A stretch of 17,844 bases of DNA. It comes from Eubacterium sp. (GTDB taxonomy: Bacteria > Bacillota > Clostridia > Oscillospirales > Acutalibacteraceae). The notes under the pieces are model-generated. The model worked only from the letters and a program-made list of their open reading frames with translations, made no database searches and was not told where the DNA came from. Positions within the stretch are counted from its first letter, which is position 1, and each line of letters opens with the position of its first letter. The translations under genes and the position numbers were made by a program. Below, in pieces: positions 6,979-13,205 of this stretch. The stretch covers positions 1 to 17,844 of the forward strand of contig JAIDLO010000208.1 in the NCBI GenBank assembly GCA_029050995.1, read 5' to 3'.

Positions 6979-7937
6979 TATTTATTTTCTCCTTTCGCTT
7001 TAACACAGCCGAAAGGCTTTGGAACTGTAATCTTTTCAATAATCGGAACAAGAAGGTTGCTGATTATGATTGCATAGGATACACCCTCTGCTGATGAGCC
7101 GACACATCTGAACAATGCTGTTAACAGACCGAGAACAATGCCATAGACAATTTGTCCTGCAACAGTGATCGGGCTTGTAACATAATCCGTTGCCATAAAG
7201 AAAGCACCAACAAGAAGGCCGCCTGTAAGAACATGGCCAAGTAAGTAAGAAGCCGTTAAAGTATCGCCCTTGATAAGCGTAATAACAGCAACAAAAACTA
7301 CTGTTGAGCCGATATAGATCAGCGGAATTCTTGCTGAAATAACCTTTTTAGCAATCAGATAAACACCGCCGATTATAATTGCAAGAGCGGAAACCTCGCC
7401 GATACAGCCATCATGAATGCCGAGGAAAAGCTTGAGCATATCAGGAACAACAACGCTTTCATCGGATACAGACTGTTCAACAAGTGCAAGTGGAGTAGCA
7501 CCTGCAACGCCGTCTACATTAAACTGGTTCATAAGACCTGCAAAGGATATAAGCAGGAAGCATCTTGCTGCCAGCGCAGGGTTCATAAAGTTCTGACCCA
7601 AGCCGCCGAAAAGCATCTTTACAACTATAATTGCGAACACACCGCCGATAACAGGAATCCACCACGGAACTGTTGCAGGAAGATTGACTGCAAGAATAAG
7701 ACCTGTAACAACAGCACTGTAATCAAAAACCGTTATAGGCTTTTTGGAAAGAAGCTCAAAAACAGCTTCACTGAGCACACAGGTAACAACGCAGAGCGCA
7801 ATAACCAATAATGCTTTTAAACCGAAACGATAAACACCAAAAGCAAGAGTAGGAATAAGTGCAATAGCAACATCACGCATAATTGCTTTTGTTGTATTCT
7901 GAGATCTCACATGAGGAGATACGGAAACATTATACAT
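6978..7937 (-). CDS. rnfD: Rnf complex subunit D, flavinylated membrane protein
   Basis: A 319-residue multi-spanning membrane protein of the RnfD/NqrB family. The segment NQFNVDGVAGATPLA contains the conserved GATPL motif; the Thr (Thr148 from the chosen start) is the covalent FMN site known in RnfD/NqrB. The N-terminal VSVSPH and the GLGQNFMNPALAAR segment (114-127 in the longer frame) are also typical. The start is the ATG at 7937, with AGGAAGGA 8 nt upstream; the TTG two codons earlier is too close to that RBS. It follows rnfC by 19 nt and overlaps rnfG by one base. RnfD is a main candidate for the ion path. Confidence 0.95.
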   Translation of the reverse strand: MYNVSVSPHVRSQNTTKAIMRDVAIALIPTLAFGVYRFGLKALLVIALCVVTCVLSEAVFELLSKKPITVFDYSAVVTGLILAVNLPATVPWWIPVIGGVFAIIVVKMLFGGLGQNFMNPALAARCFLLISFAGLMNQFNVDGVAGATPLALVEQSVSDESVVVPDMLKLFLGIHDGCIGEVSALAIIIGGVYLIAKKVISARIPLIYIGSTVVFVAVITLIKGDTLTASYLLGHVLTGGLLVGAFFMATDYVTSPITVAGQIVYGIVLGLLTALFRCVGSSAEGVSYAIIISNLLVPIIEKITVPKPFGCVKAKGENK

Positions 7938-7956
7938 AAACAAATTCCTTCCTTTC

Positions 7957-9279
7957 TTAATCTTTAGTGTTCATTTCACGAACTTTAACTTTGCCGTATT
8001 TAAAGCGCTGTGTAAGCGGAATTTTTGCAGGACAGATATAGGAGCAGCAGCCGCATTCTATACATTCCATACCGCCAAGCGCATTAAACTTTTCAAAATC
8101 ATCCGTCTTAACTGCCTTAACAAGCATCTGCGGAACAAGATTCTGCGGGCATACCGTCATACATTTACCGCAATGGATACAAGCGGATTCCGGAAGAACG
8201 GCAACATCATCTTCTGTAAAAGCAAGAATGGATGAAGATGTTTTAACAACAGGAACATCAAGACTGCTCATAGCCATACCCATCATAGGGCCGCCCGAAA
8301 TAAATTTAACAACATTCTCTTTCGCGCCGCCTGCTGCCTCAAGCATTTCGCTGTGGCTGATACCGAGCGGAACATCAAGATTGCAAGGAGAATTCACACC
8401 CTCGCCCGTAATTGTAACAACCTTATGTATTAAAGGCATATTCTTATAAACTGCCTCATAAATCGCATAGCAGGTTGATGTATTAATAACAACTACATTC
8501 TTATCGGCAGGAAGCATTTTTGAATTGATTTTTCTGCCTGTAATAGCAAAAATCAACTGTCTTTCACCGCCCTGCGGATACTTTGTTTTAAGTGGACAAA
8601 CTGAAATTTTATCATTGGATGCAGTATTCTCTTCCATTGCCTTAATTGCATCAGGCTTGTTATTTTCAATGCCGATTACTGCCTTTGCATTTGGCAGAAG
8701 CTTAAGTGCAGCTTCAATACCCTTAACGATTTCTGCACCTCTTTCAAGCATAAGGCGATAGTCTGAAGTAAGATACGGCTCACATTCAGCGCCATTGATA
8801 ATAAGCGTATCAATTTCCTGTGCATTTTTAGGCATAAGCTTAACACCTGTCGGGAAGCCTGCACCGCCAAGGCCGACAATGCCTGCGTTTGTAATGATAT
8901 TTCCAATCTCTTCAGCAGACAAATCATCAAGCTTTCTTTCTGTGCCGAAACCTTCCACTGCCTCGTCATTATTATCATTTTCAATTACAATGCAGTCTAC
9001 CTTGCTTCCGTTTGCAACAATTCTTTTTTCAATCGCCTTTACAGTTCCCGAAACAGAGCTGTAAACAGGAGAAGAAATAAATCCGCCGGCTTCAGCGATT
9101 AACTGACCTTTCAGCACCTTATCGCCCTTCGCTACAACTGCTTTTGCAGGAGCGCCGATATGCTGGGAAAGCGGATAAACCATTGCTGCAGAAGCGTTAA
9201 CAATCTGAATCGGTGAATCCTTTGAAAGCTCTTTGCCCTCATAAGGATGAATACCTTTTTTAAATGATTTAAGCTTCAT
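7957..9279 (-). CDS. rnfC: Rnf complex subunit C, NADH-binding subunit
   Basis: A 440-residue soluble subunit. N-terminal KGIHPYEGKE is typical of RnfC. The GLGGAGFPTGVK loop (136-147) and GAECEPYL (164-171) belong to the FMN/NAD(H)-binding domain shared with complex I subunit NuoF. Two [4Fe-4S] sets follow: Cys367, 370, 373, 377 and Cys406, 409, 412, 416, each followed by Pro. RnfC carries out the NAD+/NADH reaction at the cytoplasmic side. It is the first gene of rnfCDGEAB, as usual for Clostridia. The start is the ATG at 9279 with AAAGGA 10 nt upstream; the frame stays open further upstream, but that stretch overlaps the promoter. Confidence 0.96.
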   Translation of the reverse strand: MKLKSFKKGIHPYEGKELSKDSPIQIVNASAAMVYPLSQHIGAPAKAVVAKGDKVLKGQLIAEAGGFISSPVYSSVSGTVKAIEKRIVANGSKVDCIVIENDNNDEAVEGFGTERKLDDLSAEEIGNIITNAGIVGLGGAGFPTGVKLMPKNAQEIDTLIINGAECEPYLTSDYRLMLERGAEIVKGIEAALKLLPNAKAVIGIENNKPDAIKAMEENTASNDKISVCPLKTKYPQGGERQLIFAITGRKINSKMLPADKNVVVINTSTCYAIYEAVYKNMPLIHKVVTITGEGVNSPCNLDVPLGISHSEMLEAAGGAKENVVKFISGGPMMGMAMSSLDVPVVKTSSSILAFTEDDVAVLPESACIHCGKCMTVCPQNLVPQMLVKAVKTDDFEKFNALGGMECIECGCCSYICPAKIPLTQRFKYGKVKVREMNTKD

Positions 9280-9321
9280 TCGCGTACATCCTTTCATTTT
9301 AAATATAATCGTACATAGTTT

Positions 9322-9350
9322 ATTATAACACAACAATTCTGTACATTCAA
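9322..9350 (-). promoter_or_regulatory. Promoter of the rnf operon
   Basis: TTGAAT (9345-9350), a 17-nt spacer and TATAAT (9322-9327) with an extended -10 (TGTG). The last 10 nt of the spacer plus the -10 (ATTGTTGTGTTATAAT) are identical to the apbE promoter. The predicted 5' leader is about 37 nt; I see no FMN riboswitch or other structure in it. Confidence 0.85.
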
Positions 9351-9388
9351 TCACAAAAGCCGTTAGCAGGCACTAACTTTTTAGGAAT

Positions 9389-9499
9389 CCCTCCACCGCA
9401 AGGGGAAGCCTTATTGTAGGGTGCGATGACCACATCGCACCGAATGTACAAGATTTAAACAAAGAAAAGCGGGACGATGTGGTCATCGTCCCCTACAAT
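9389..9499. repeat. Composite palindromic intergenic repeat
   Basis: Two 9-bp hairpins, GGTGCGATG/CATCGCACC (9420-9441) and GGGACGATG/CATCGTCCC (9471-9492), are themselves arranged as an inverted pair bounded by ATTGTAGG (9413-9420) and CCTACAAT (9492-9499), with about 29 nt between the hairpins. A further C/G-rich element (CCCTCC...GGGGAAGCC, about 9389-9410) adjoins it. Elements with GTAGGGGACG and palindromic centres are, in my experience of such genomes, dispersed intergenic repeats of Ruminococcaceae-type bacteria. No transposase is present. The left end touches the stop codon of the secreted-protein gene. Confidence 0.75.
9462..9492 (-). terminator. Possible terminator of the secreted-protein gene
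   Basis: The GGGACGATG/CATCGTCCC hairpin lies 8 nt past the stop codon and is followed on the minus strand by GCTTTTCTTTG. The imperfect U-tract makes this a moderate candidate. The repeat element would be doubling as terminator. Confidence 0.4.
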
Positions 9500-11116
9500 T
9501 TATTTGGTTTTTACACTCTTTGACTTACTCCAAGCAGAATAAATCTTTGTTGACTTGCCGTTTACTTTTACGGTTTTGTAAGTACGAATACGAACATAAT
9601 ACTTTTTCTTTGCTTTGAGTTTTGAAACGGATTTTGATGTTGTGCTGTTCTTTGAAACAGTTACAGTTTTCGCACTTGAGAACTTACTGCTTGTTGAATA
9701 CTGAATCTGGTAACCCGTTGTCTGCGTTGTCAGTTTTTTCCACTTTGCAGTAAAGCCCTTTGATTTAGCTGTTACGCTCGAAAGTGTTGTTGCCTTTGGC
9801 TTGATTGTAAAGGTTTTCTTTATTGTTCCGCTATAATTACCTTTGAACTTAATTGTTACTGTATATGTTCCAACATTCTTTCTTCCACTCTGATAGCTTA
9901 TAGTATAATTGCTTGTCGCTATCTTCTTACCCTTGCTGTCTTTAACCGTTACACTTGGCTTTTTTACTTTACCATTATATGTATAGCTTGTGGTTGAAAG
10001 GGTTACTGTTTTCGGGTAATAGATTGTTGTTTTTGTTGTTGATCCGCAAACTGAACATTTCTTTGTAATACTTCCATTTTTCTTTGTTGTTGCTTTTGTA
10101 GTTGTTGTTTTGTATGTATGTGCAGTTTTTGCAATCGTTTCTGTTTTCGTTTCGCCACAAATTGTGCAGGTATATGTCTTAACACCTTTAGCTTTACAAG
10201 TAGCTTTTTTAGTTACCTTGCCATTATCATAGTTATGCTCGTCATGTGGTGCTAAGTCAACTGACATTTTAATTTTATCACCATAATGTCCATAGCTTTC
10301 ATGGTAAAATCCACTTCCGAATACATATGTTTCACCACTCTGACAATAGTAATCAAAACAGTCATCGCCATCATCCTTATGTTTCGATACATCTATTTCA
10401 TTCATATCTTTATCATATAAAGATACATTTAGCTTCCATCCAACAACCACTGATTCTCCTGGAATCATTGTGGTGGAAGAAAATCTATACAAACCGCTTT
10501 CTTCAGGCGTGAAGGAATAGTAATACATCTCTTGGTCAATTCCATTTTGTATTTCTATGATTTGTTCCTTTCCTACTGAAATTTCAGGAGGTGTATATTT
10601 TTTTAATTCAACAGTAATATTTGTTGTTGGGAAATCTTCATCTCCAACAAACATATCTTCTTCGGAAAAATCAGCATCTTCATATAATGGATCATCAATA
10701 TTAAACTGAAAAAAGATACCATATGTTTTAGTTGCGTAGCAATGTGCTACTATACTTGATTCATTGCCACTTTCCATCTGACAGTTGTGTTTGGCTTTAT
10801 ATCCATTTTCGTATATTTCATAATCATCGGATATAAATGTACAATTTGTTACAGATTTGTTTTGAGTTTTTATACTTAACTCATAAAGACCATCTTTTTC
10901 GGGTTTAAATTCATAAGTAAAAAATACACTACCCCAACAACTCAATTTGAACACCTTACTAAAATCAGATGTAATTGTTCCTATTGGCTGATAATTTGAA
11001 TCTTCAATAAGTTCATCATCTACAGTTGCATAAGCCGAAAGGTTTATACCTGTTGTTATGCTAAAGAGCATTGCGATTGCGAGCATAAAGCTCAAAAGTT
11101 TTTTTGTAAATTTCAT
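9500..11116 (-). CDS. Secreted multidomain protein with PPC-like, Ig-like and Fn3 domains
   Basis: A 538-residue exported protein. A signal peptide (1-30, ending SAYA) is followed by two beta-rich PPC-like domains (about 55-170 and 185-290), recognisable from YEFKPEKDGLYEL and YYSFTPEESGLYRF. A Cys-pair region comes next (Cys307, CTIC 317-320, CSVC 354-357). Then a bacterial Ig-like module (about 371-440, TYNGKVKKPSVTV to TIKP) and a C-terminal Fn3-like module (about 443-535). The C-terminal half is extremely rich in Lys, Thr and Ser, unlike neighbouring genes. No LPxTG, SLH or dockerin signal is seen, so attachment is unknown; a positively charged tail could bind wall polymers. Strong RBS AGGAGG lies 6 nt before the ATG. 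It has its own promoter and a structured leader with terminators. Specific function not recognised; probably surface adhesion or carbohydrate contact. Confidence 0.82.
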   Translation of the reverse strand: MKFTKKLLSFMLAIAMLFSITTGINLSAYATVDDELIEDSNYQPIGTITSDFSKVFKLSCWGSVFFTYEFKPEKDGLYELSIKTQNKSVTNCTFISDDYEIYENGYKAKHNCQMESGNESSIVAHCYATKTYGIFFQFNIDDPLYEDADFSEEDMFVGDEDFPTTNITVELKKYTPPEISVGKEQIIEIQNGIDQEMYYYSFTPEESGLYRFSSTTMIPGESVVVGWKLNVSLYDKDMNEIDVSKHKDDGDDCFDYYCQSGETYVFGSGFYHESYGHYGDKIKMSVDLAPHDEHNYDNGKVTKKATCKAKGVKTYTCTICGETKTETIAKTAHTYKTTTTKATTKKNGSITKKCSVCGSTTKTTIYYPKTVTLSTTSYTYNGKVKKPSVTVKDSKGKKIATSNYTISYQSGRKNVGTYTVTIKFKGNYSGTIKKTFTIKPKATTLSSVTAKSKGFTAKWKKLTTQTTGYQIQYSTSSKFSSAKTVTVSKNSTTSKSVSKLKAKKKYYVRIRTYKTVKVNGKSTKIYSAWSKSKSVKTK

Positions 11117-11163
11117 AATTTACCTCCTAATAAAAAATGTATTTAGTTTTTATAAAAACCAAT

Positions 11164-11215
11164 AAAAAAAGACGCAGCCGAAACTACGCCAAAAAACGCA
11201 CAGCTCCAACTGTCG
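11164..11215 (-). terminator. Tandem terminator hairpins inside the leader
   Basis: Hairpin A (11215-11197): CGACAG pairs with CTGTGCG around a TTGGAG loop with one bulged G, followed by six Us (11196-11191). Hairpin B (11190-11171): GGCGTAG pairs with CTGCGTC, including two G-U pairs, around TTTCGG, followed by seven Us (11170-11164). Both lie between the promoter and the start codon of the secreted-protein gene, so they must be read through for its expression unless another promoter exists. Confidence 0.7.
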
Positions 11216-11338
11216 CCAAACAATTTACATCTTTGCCATCTATAGAAAAGTATGATAAATAGAGCATGCATTTTTATCAGAAGATAAAAAAACACACTTA
11301 TCTATATCAAGCAGTTATTAAAATGTAAATTATTTGGC
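11164..11338 (-). ncRNA. Structured 5' leader, candidate riboswitch/attenuator or independent ncRNA
   Basis: The predicted transcript starts at about 11338. Its first 16 nt, GCCAAATAATTTACAT (11338-11323), pair completely (one G-U) with 11230-11215, closing a domain of about 124 nt. Inside, TATAGATAAGTGTG (11306-11293) pairs with CATACTTTTCTATA (11254-11241) apart from one U-U mismatch and one G-U. An 8-bp hairpin TTTTTATC/GATAAAAA (11290-11283 with 11278-11271) sits at the tip. Single-stranded junctions are 11322-11307, 11270-11255 and 11240-11231. Two terminator-like hairpins follow before the RBS. I do not recognise a known class: the cores of c-di-GMP, FMN, TPP, SAM, lysine, cobalamin and T-box elements are absent. 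Confidence 0.6.
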
Positions 11339-11344
11339 AATTAA

Positions 11345-11373
11345 AGTATAGCATTATAAAATCGCATAGTCAA
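11345..11373 (-). promoter_or_regulatory. Promoter of the structured leader and secreted-protein gene
   Basis: TTGACT (11368-11373), a 17-nt spacer and TATACT (11345-11350), preceded by TGC (extended -10). The expected transcription start, 6-7 nt downstream, falls on the first base of the leader's closing helix, supporting a genuine RNA. Confidence 0.82.
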
Positions 11374-11403
11374 TTAAATATTAAAAATCATAATGCATAA
11401 ACA

Positions 11404-11469
11404 GGACGGGTAACCCGTCCCCTACGAAATGGTATTGAACACACCCCGCCTCCCTTTGACAAGGGAGGC
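11404..11469. repeat. Two adjacent palindromic intergenic repeats
   Basis: GGACGGG/CCCGTCC with a TAA loop (11404-11420), adjoining CCTACG, and the 9-bp palindrome GCCTCCCTT/AAGGGAGGC with a 4-nt loop (11448-11469). The first resembles the GTAGGGGACG-type element at 9413-9499; the second is of the GGGAGG class common between genes in Ruminococcaceae-type genomes. They lie between the last gene of the phosphodiesterase operon and the secreted-protein promoter. Confidence 0.7.
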
Positions 11470-11490
11470 ACAGAGGTTTGTTGATTTGTA

Positions 11491-11521
11491 TAAATAAAAG
11501 AGCAGTAAAAACTGCTCTTTT
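11491..11521. terminator. Terminator of the phosphodiesterase operon
   Basis: An 11-bp stem AAAAGAGCAGT (11496-11506)/ACTGCTCTTTT (11511-11521) with a 4-nt loop, 30 nt past the stop codon. On the minus strand it ends in TTTTATTTA. The A/T-rich symmetry allows activity in both directions. Confidence 0.85.
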
Positions 11522-11551
11522 GATTTCAGCTTATTAAATTCATTTTATATA

Positions 11552-12418
11552 TTACGGCTTGATTGCGTTTGTTGTAATCAGCGTTACGCCCCAATCAAGA
11601 AGACGATTCAAATCATCTTCCTTATCAATTGTCCAAGCACCCATAAGAAGCCCTTTATCCTGGCATTCTTTTATGATTTCCTGCGTATTATCATCTTTTC
11701 TGCCGTCAAAATCAATGCCGCATTTACCGCCGATTGAATGTGCATCCTTAATTGCATCCTCATCAATTACACTTGCAAGGTAATAAATCGGCGCATCCGA
11801 AAGCTGACGCATTGCATAAAGATTTTCAATATGGAATGAAATATATACTACCTTATCGGCAAGATCGTATTTCTCAACAAGTGCAACAATTTCATCATAA
11901 TGCTCTACATTGTTTGCACCCTTAAGCTCAATAACAGGCACCATATCATACTGCTTGCAGATATCAAGATACTCTTCAAGCGTACAAATTCTTAAATCCG
12001 GATAATTGGCGATATTAGAGCCATTATCTGTTACATAAGTTTTGAGCTGATCATAAGTGATTTTTTCAATAAAGGAGGATTTATTCATCATTCTGTATGT
12101 ATGCATATCATGCTGAATAACCCAAACGCCGTCCTTTGTACGGTAAACATCACATTCCGCACCATTGAAGCCTGCAAGACCTGCTTCAACAAATGCAGGC
12201 GCGGTGTTTTCAGGCGCAATTGCGCTGAAACCTCTATGCGCAATCAAGGTTACATCCCTTGAATCAGAAATGCTGATGATATCATACTTCTTTGTTTCGC
12301 AATATACCTTATTGAACACTGCCATACCTACCGCAATTAAAACTACGAAAAAAACTGCTAAACATAAACATACAACTCCTGCTATTTTTCCTTTACTCCA
12401 TTTTTTTGCTTTACTCAT
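11552..12418 (-). CDS. Membrane-anchored glycerophosphodiester phosphodiesterase
   Basis: A 288-residue protein: Lys-rich N-terminus, one membrane helix (about 12-36), then a GDPD-type TIM barrel probably outside the cell. Catalytic elements are complete: AHRG (His61, Arg62), PENT (Glu71), AECDV (Glu88, Asp90) and QHD (His103). Such enzymes split glycerophosphodiesters, from lipid or teichoic-acid turnover, into glycerol 3-phosphate and an alcohol. I chose the ATG at 12418, which has AGGGG 9 nt upstream, overlaps the nitroreductase stop by 8 nt and leaves a normal N-terminus. An ATG at 12442 is possible but lacks an RBS. It is the last gene of a three-gene unit that also contains a divergent paralogue. 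Confidence 0.9.
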   Translation of the reverse strand: MSKAKKWSKGKIAGVVCLCLAVFFVVLIAVGMAVFNKVYCETKKYDIISISDSRDVTLIAHRGFSAIAPENTAPAFVEAGLAGFNGAECDVYRTKDGVWVIQHDMHTYRMMNKSSFIEKITYDQLKTYVTDNGSNIANYPDLRICTLEEYLDICKQYDMVPVIELKGANNVEHYDEIVALVEKYDLADKVVYISFHIENLYAMRQLSDAPIYYLASVIDEDAIKDAHSIGGKCGIDFDGRKDDNTQEIIKECQDKGLLMGAWTIDKEDDLNRLLDWGVTLITTNAIKP

Positions 12419-13202
12419 TTTCTGAATCCCCTTTTTCTTCATGATTTGAGTTTACTTTAGGGAATTTCAAAACTCTGTTTTTATCTTCAACAAATGTTCC
12501 GTCAATCCATTCCCCTTTGATTCCTTTTGCCGATGCACCAAGCTGAAAATGCAGTTTGGCAATTCCGAAATCAATACTTTTATCTGAATACGGCTCATCA
12601 ACCGAGGCTGAAACAACGCCGTTTTCATATCTGAAATTTACAGGGCGGCGATTGACCGCACTTGGCGCTTTTTCAACAAGCTGCATTGCATATTCAAAAT
12701 GCTGAGGCAGTTTTTCATCACAAACCTCAAACATCTTTTGATAAGGTTTACTGTTTTTATGTGTTGCTTTATACATCACGTTTTCAATCAGGCTTCTTTT
12801 AGAATTTGCAAAGCCGATTACAATTACGCCATAAAGAAGAGATTTTTCAGGCAAATCAATCATTTCAAGGATTTTATTTTCATTAAAAGTGCCCGATACC
12901 CAGCAAGTACCCAAGCCGTGATACGCACATTGAAGCACAATTGTTTCGCCGTAAAAGCCGCAATCCTCACGCACGGAAGCCGTATCCTTTCCGCAAACAG
13001 CAACGGCGGAAAATCTGCCCGAAAAAATGCTGAACGCCGGCGAGGCATCCTCAATAAAGAAGAAATTAAGATTGGCTTTGCTGTTTACATAATCAACCAA
13101 ATCTTTAATATTCGCCATAGTTTGTTCATCAAGAAGAACGCTTTTATAGCTTCGTCTTGAGGTGCGCATTTCGATTGCCTGTATATATTCTGAATTCGTC
13201 AT
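12411..13202 (-). CDS. Nitroreductase-family flavoprotein (TM1586-like)
   Basis: A 263-residue protein. N-terminal MRTSRRSYK (12-20) is the usual FMN-phosphate-binding start of nitroreductases. The middle part with QCAYHGLGTCWVSG and GVIVIGFA fits the family core. The C-terminal half (PSAVNRRPVNFRYENG, FGIAKLHFQLGA) repeats the motif set, as in the fused single-chain subfamily typified by Thermotoga TM1586. It probably binds FMN and uses NAD(P)H; the natural substrate is unknown. It starts 3 nt after the upstream phosphodiesterase-like gene, with GGGG at that gene's end as a weak RBS, and overlaps the next by 8 nt. Two lipid-related enzymes flank it without an obvious shared pathway. Confidence 0.8.
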   Translation of the reverse strand: MTNSEYIQAIEMRTSRRSYKSVLLDEQTMANIKDLVDYVNSKANLNFFFIEDASPAFSIFSGRFSAVAVCGKDTASVREDCGFYGETIVLQCAYHGLGTCWVSGTFNENKILEMIDLPEKSLLYGVIVIGFANSKRSLIENVMYKATHKNSKPYQKMFEVCDEKLPQHFEYAMQLVEKAPSAVNRRPVNFRYENGVVSASVDEPYSDKSIDFGIAKLHFQLGASAKGIKGEWIDGTFVEDKNRVLKFPKVNSNHEEKGDSENE

Positions 13203-13205
13203 AAA

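Noticed and set aside
7413..7811. 132-codon plus-strand open frame opposite rnfD
   Set aside because: It is antisense to a strongly recognised membrane protein; the Asn/Lys/Cys-rich product has no domain signal.
9280..9354. Longer rnfC N-terminus starting at a non-ATG codon
   Set aside because: The extension overlaps the predicted -10 and -35 and lacks similarity to RnfC; the ATG at 9279 has a proper RBS.
11164..11338. Known riboswitch (c-di-GMP-I, FMN, TPP, T-box) or 6S RNA in the leader
   Set aside because: The characteristic conserved cores (GCAAACC with GACGCAAAGCC, AGGGTGAAA-type FMN segments, CTGAGA, GGGTGG-type T-box) are absent. The closing helix followed by two separate terminators does not match the usual 6S layout. 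A covariance search could overturn this.
11215..11338. Reading the 16-bp inverted repeat as terminal repeats of a MITE
   Set aside because: The G-U wobble, the nested helices, and the promoter start landing on the first paired base favour an RNA fold. No target-site duplication is evident.
12699..13160. 153-codon plus-strand open frame opposite the nitroreductase gene
   Set aside because: It is the complement of a well-supported gene, has no recognisable motif and no good start context. Its Lys/Phe-rich composition is as expected for an antisense shadow.
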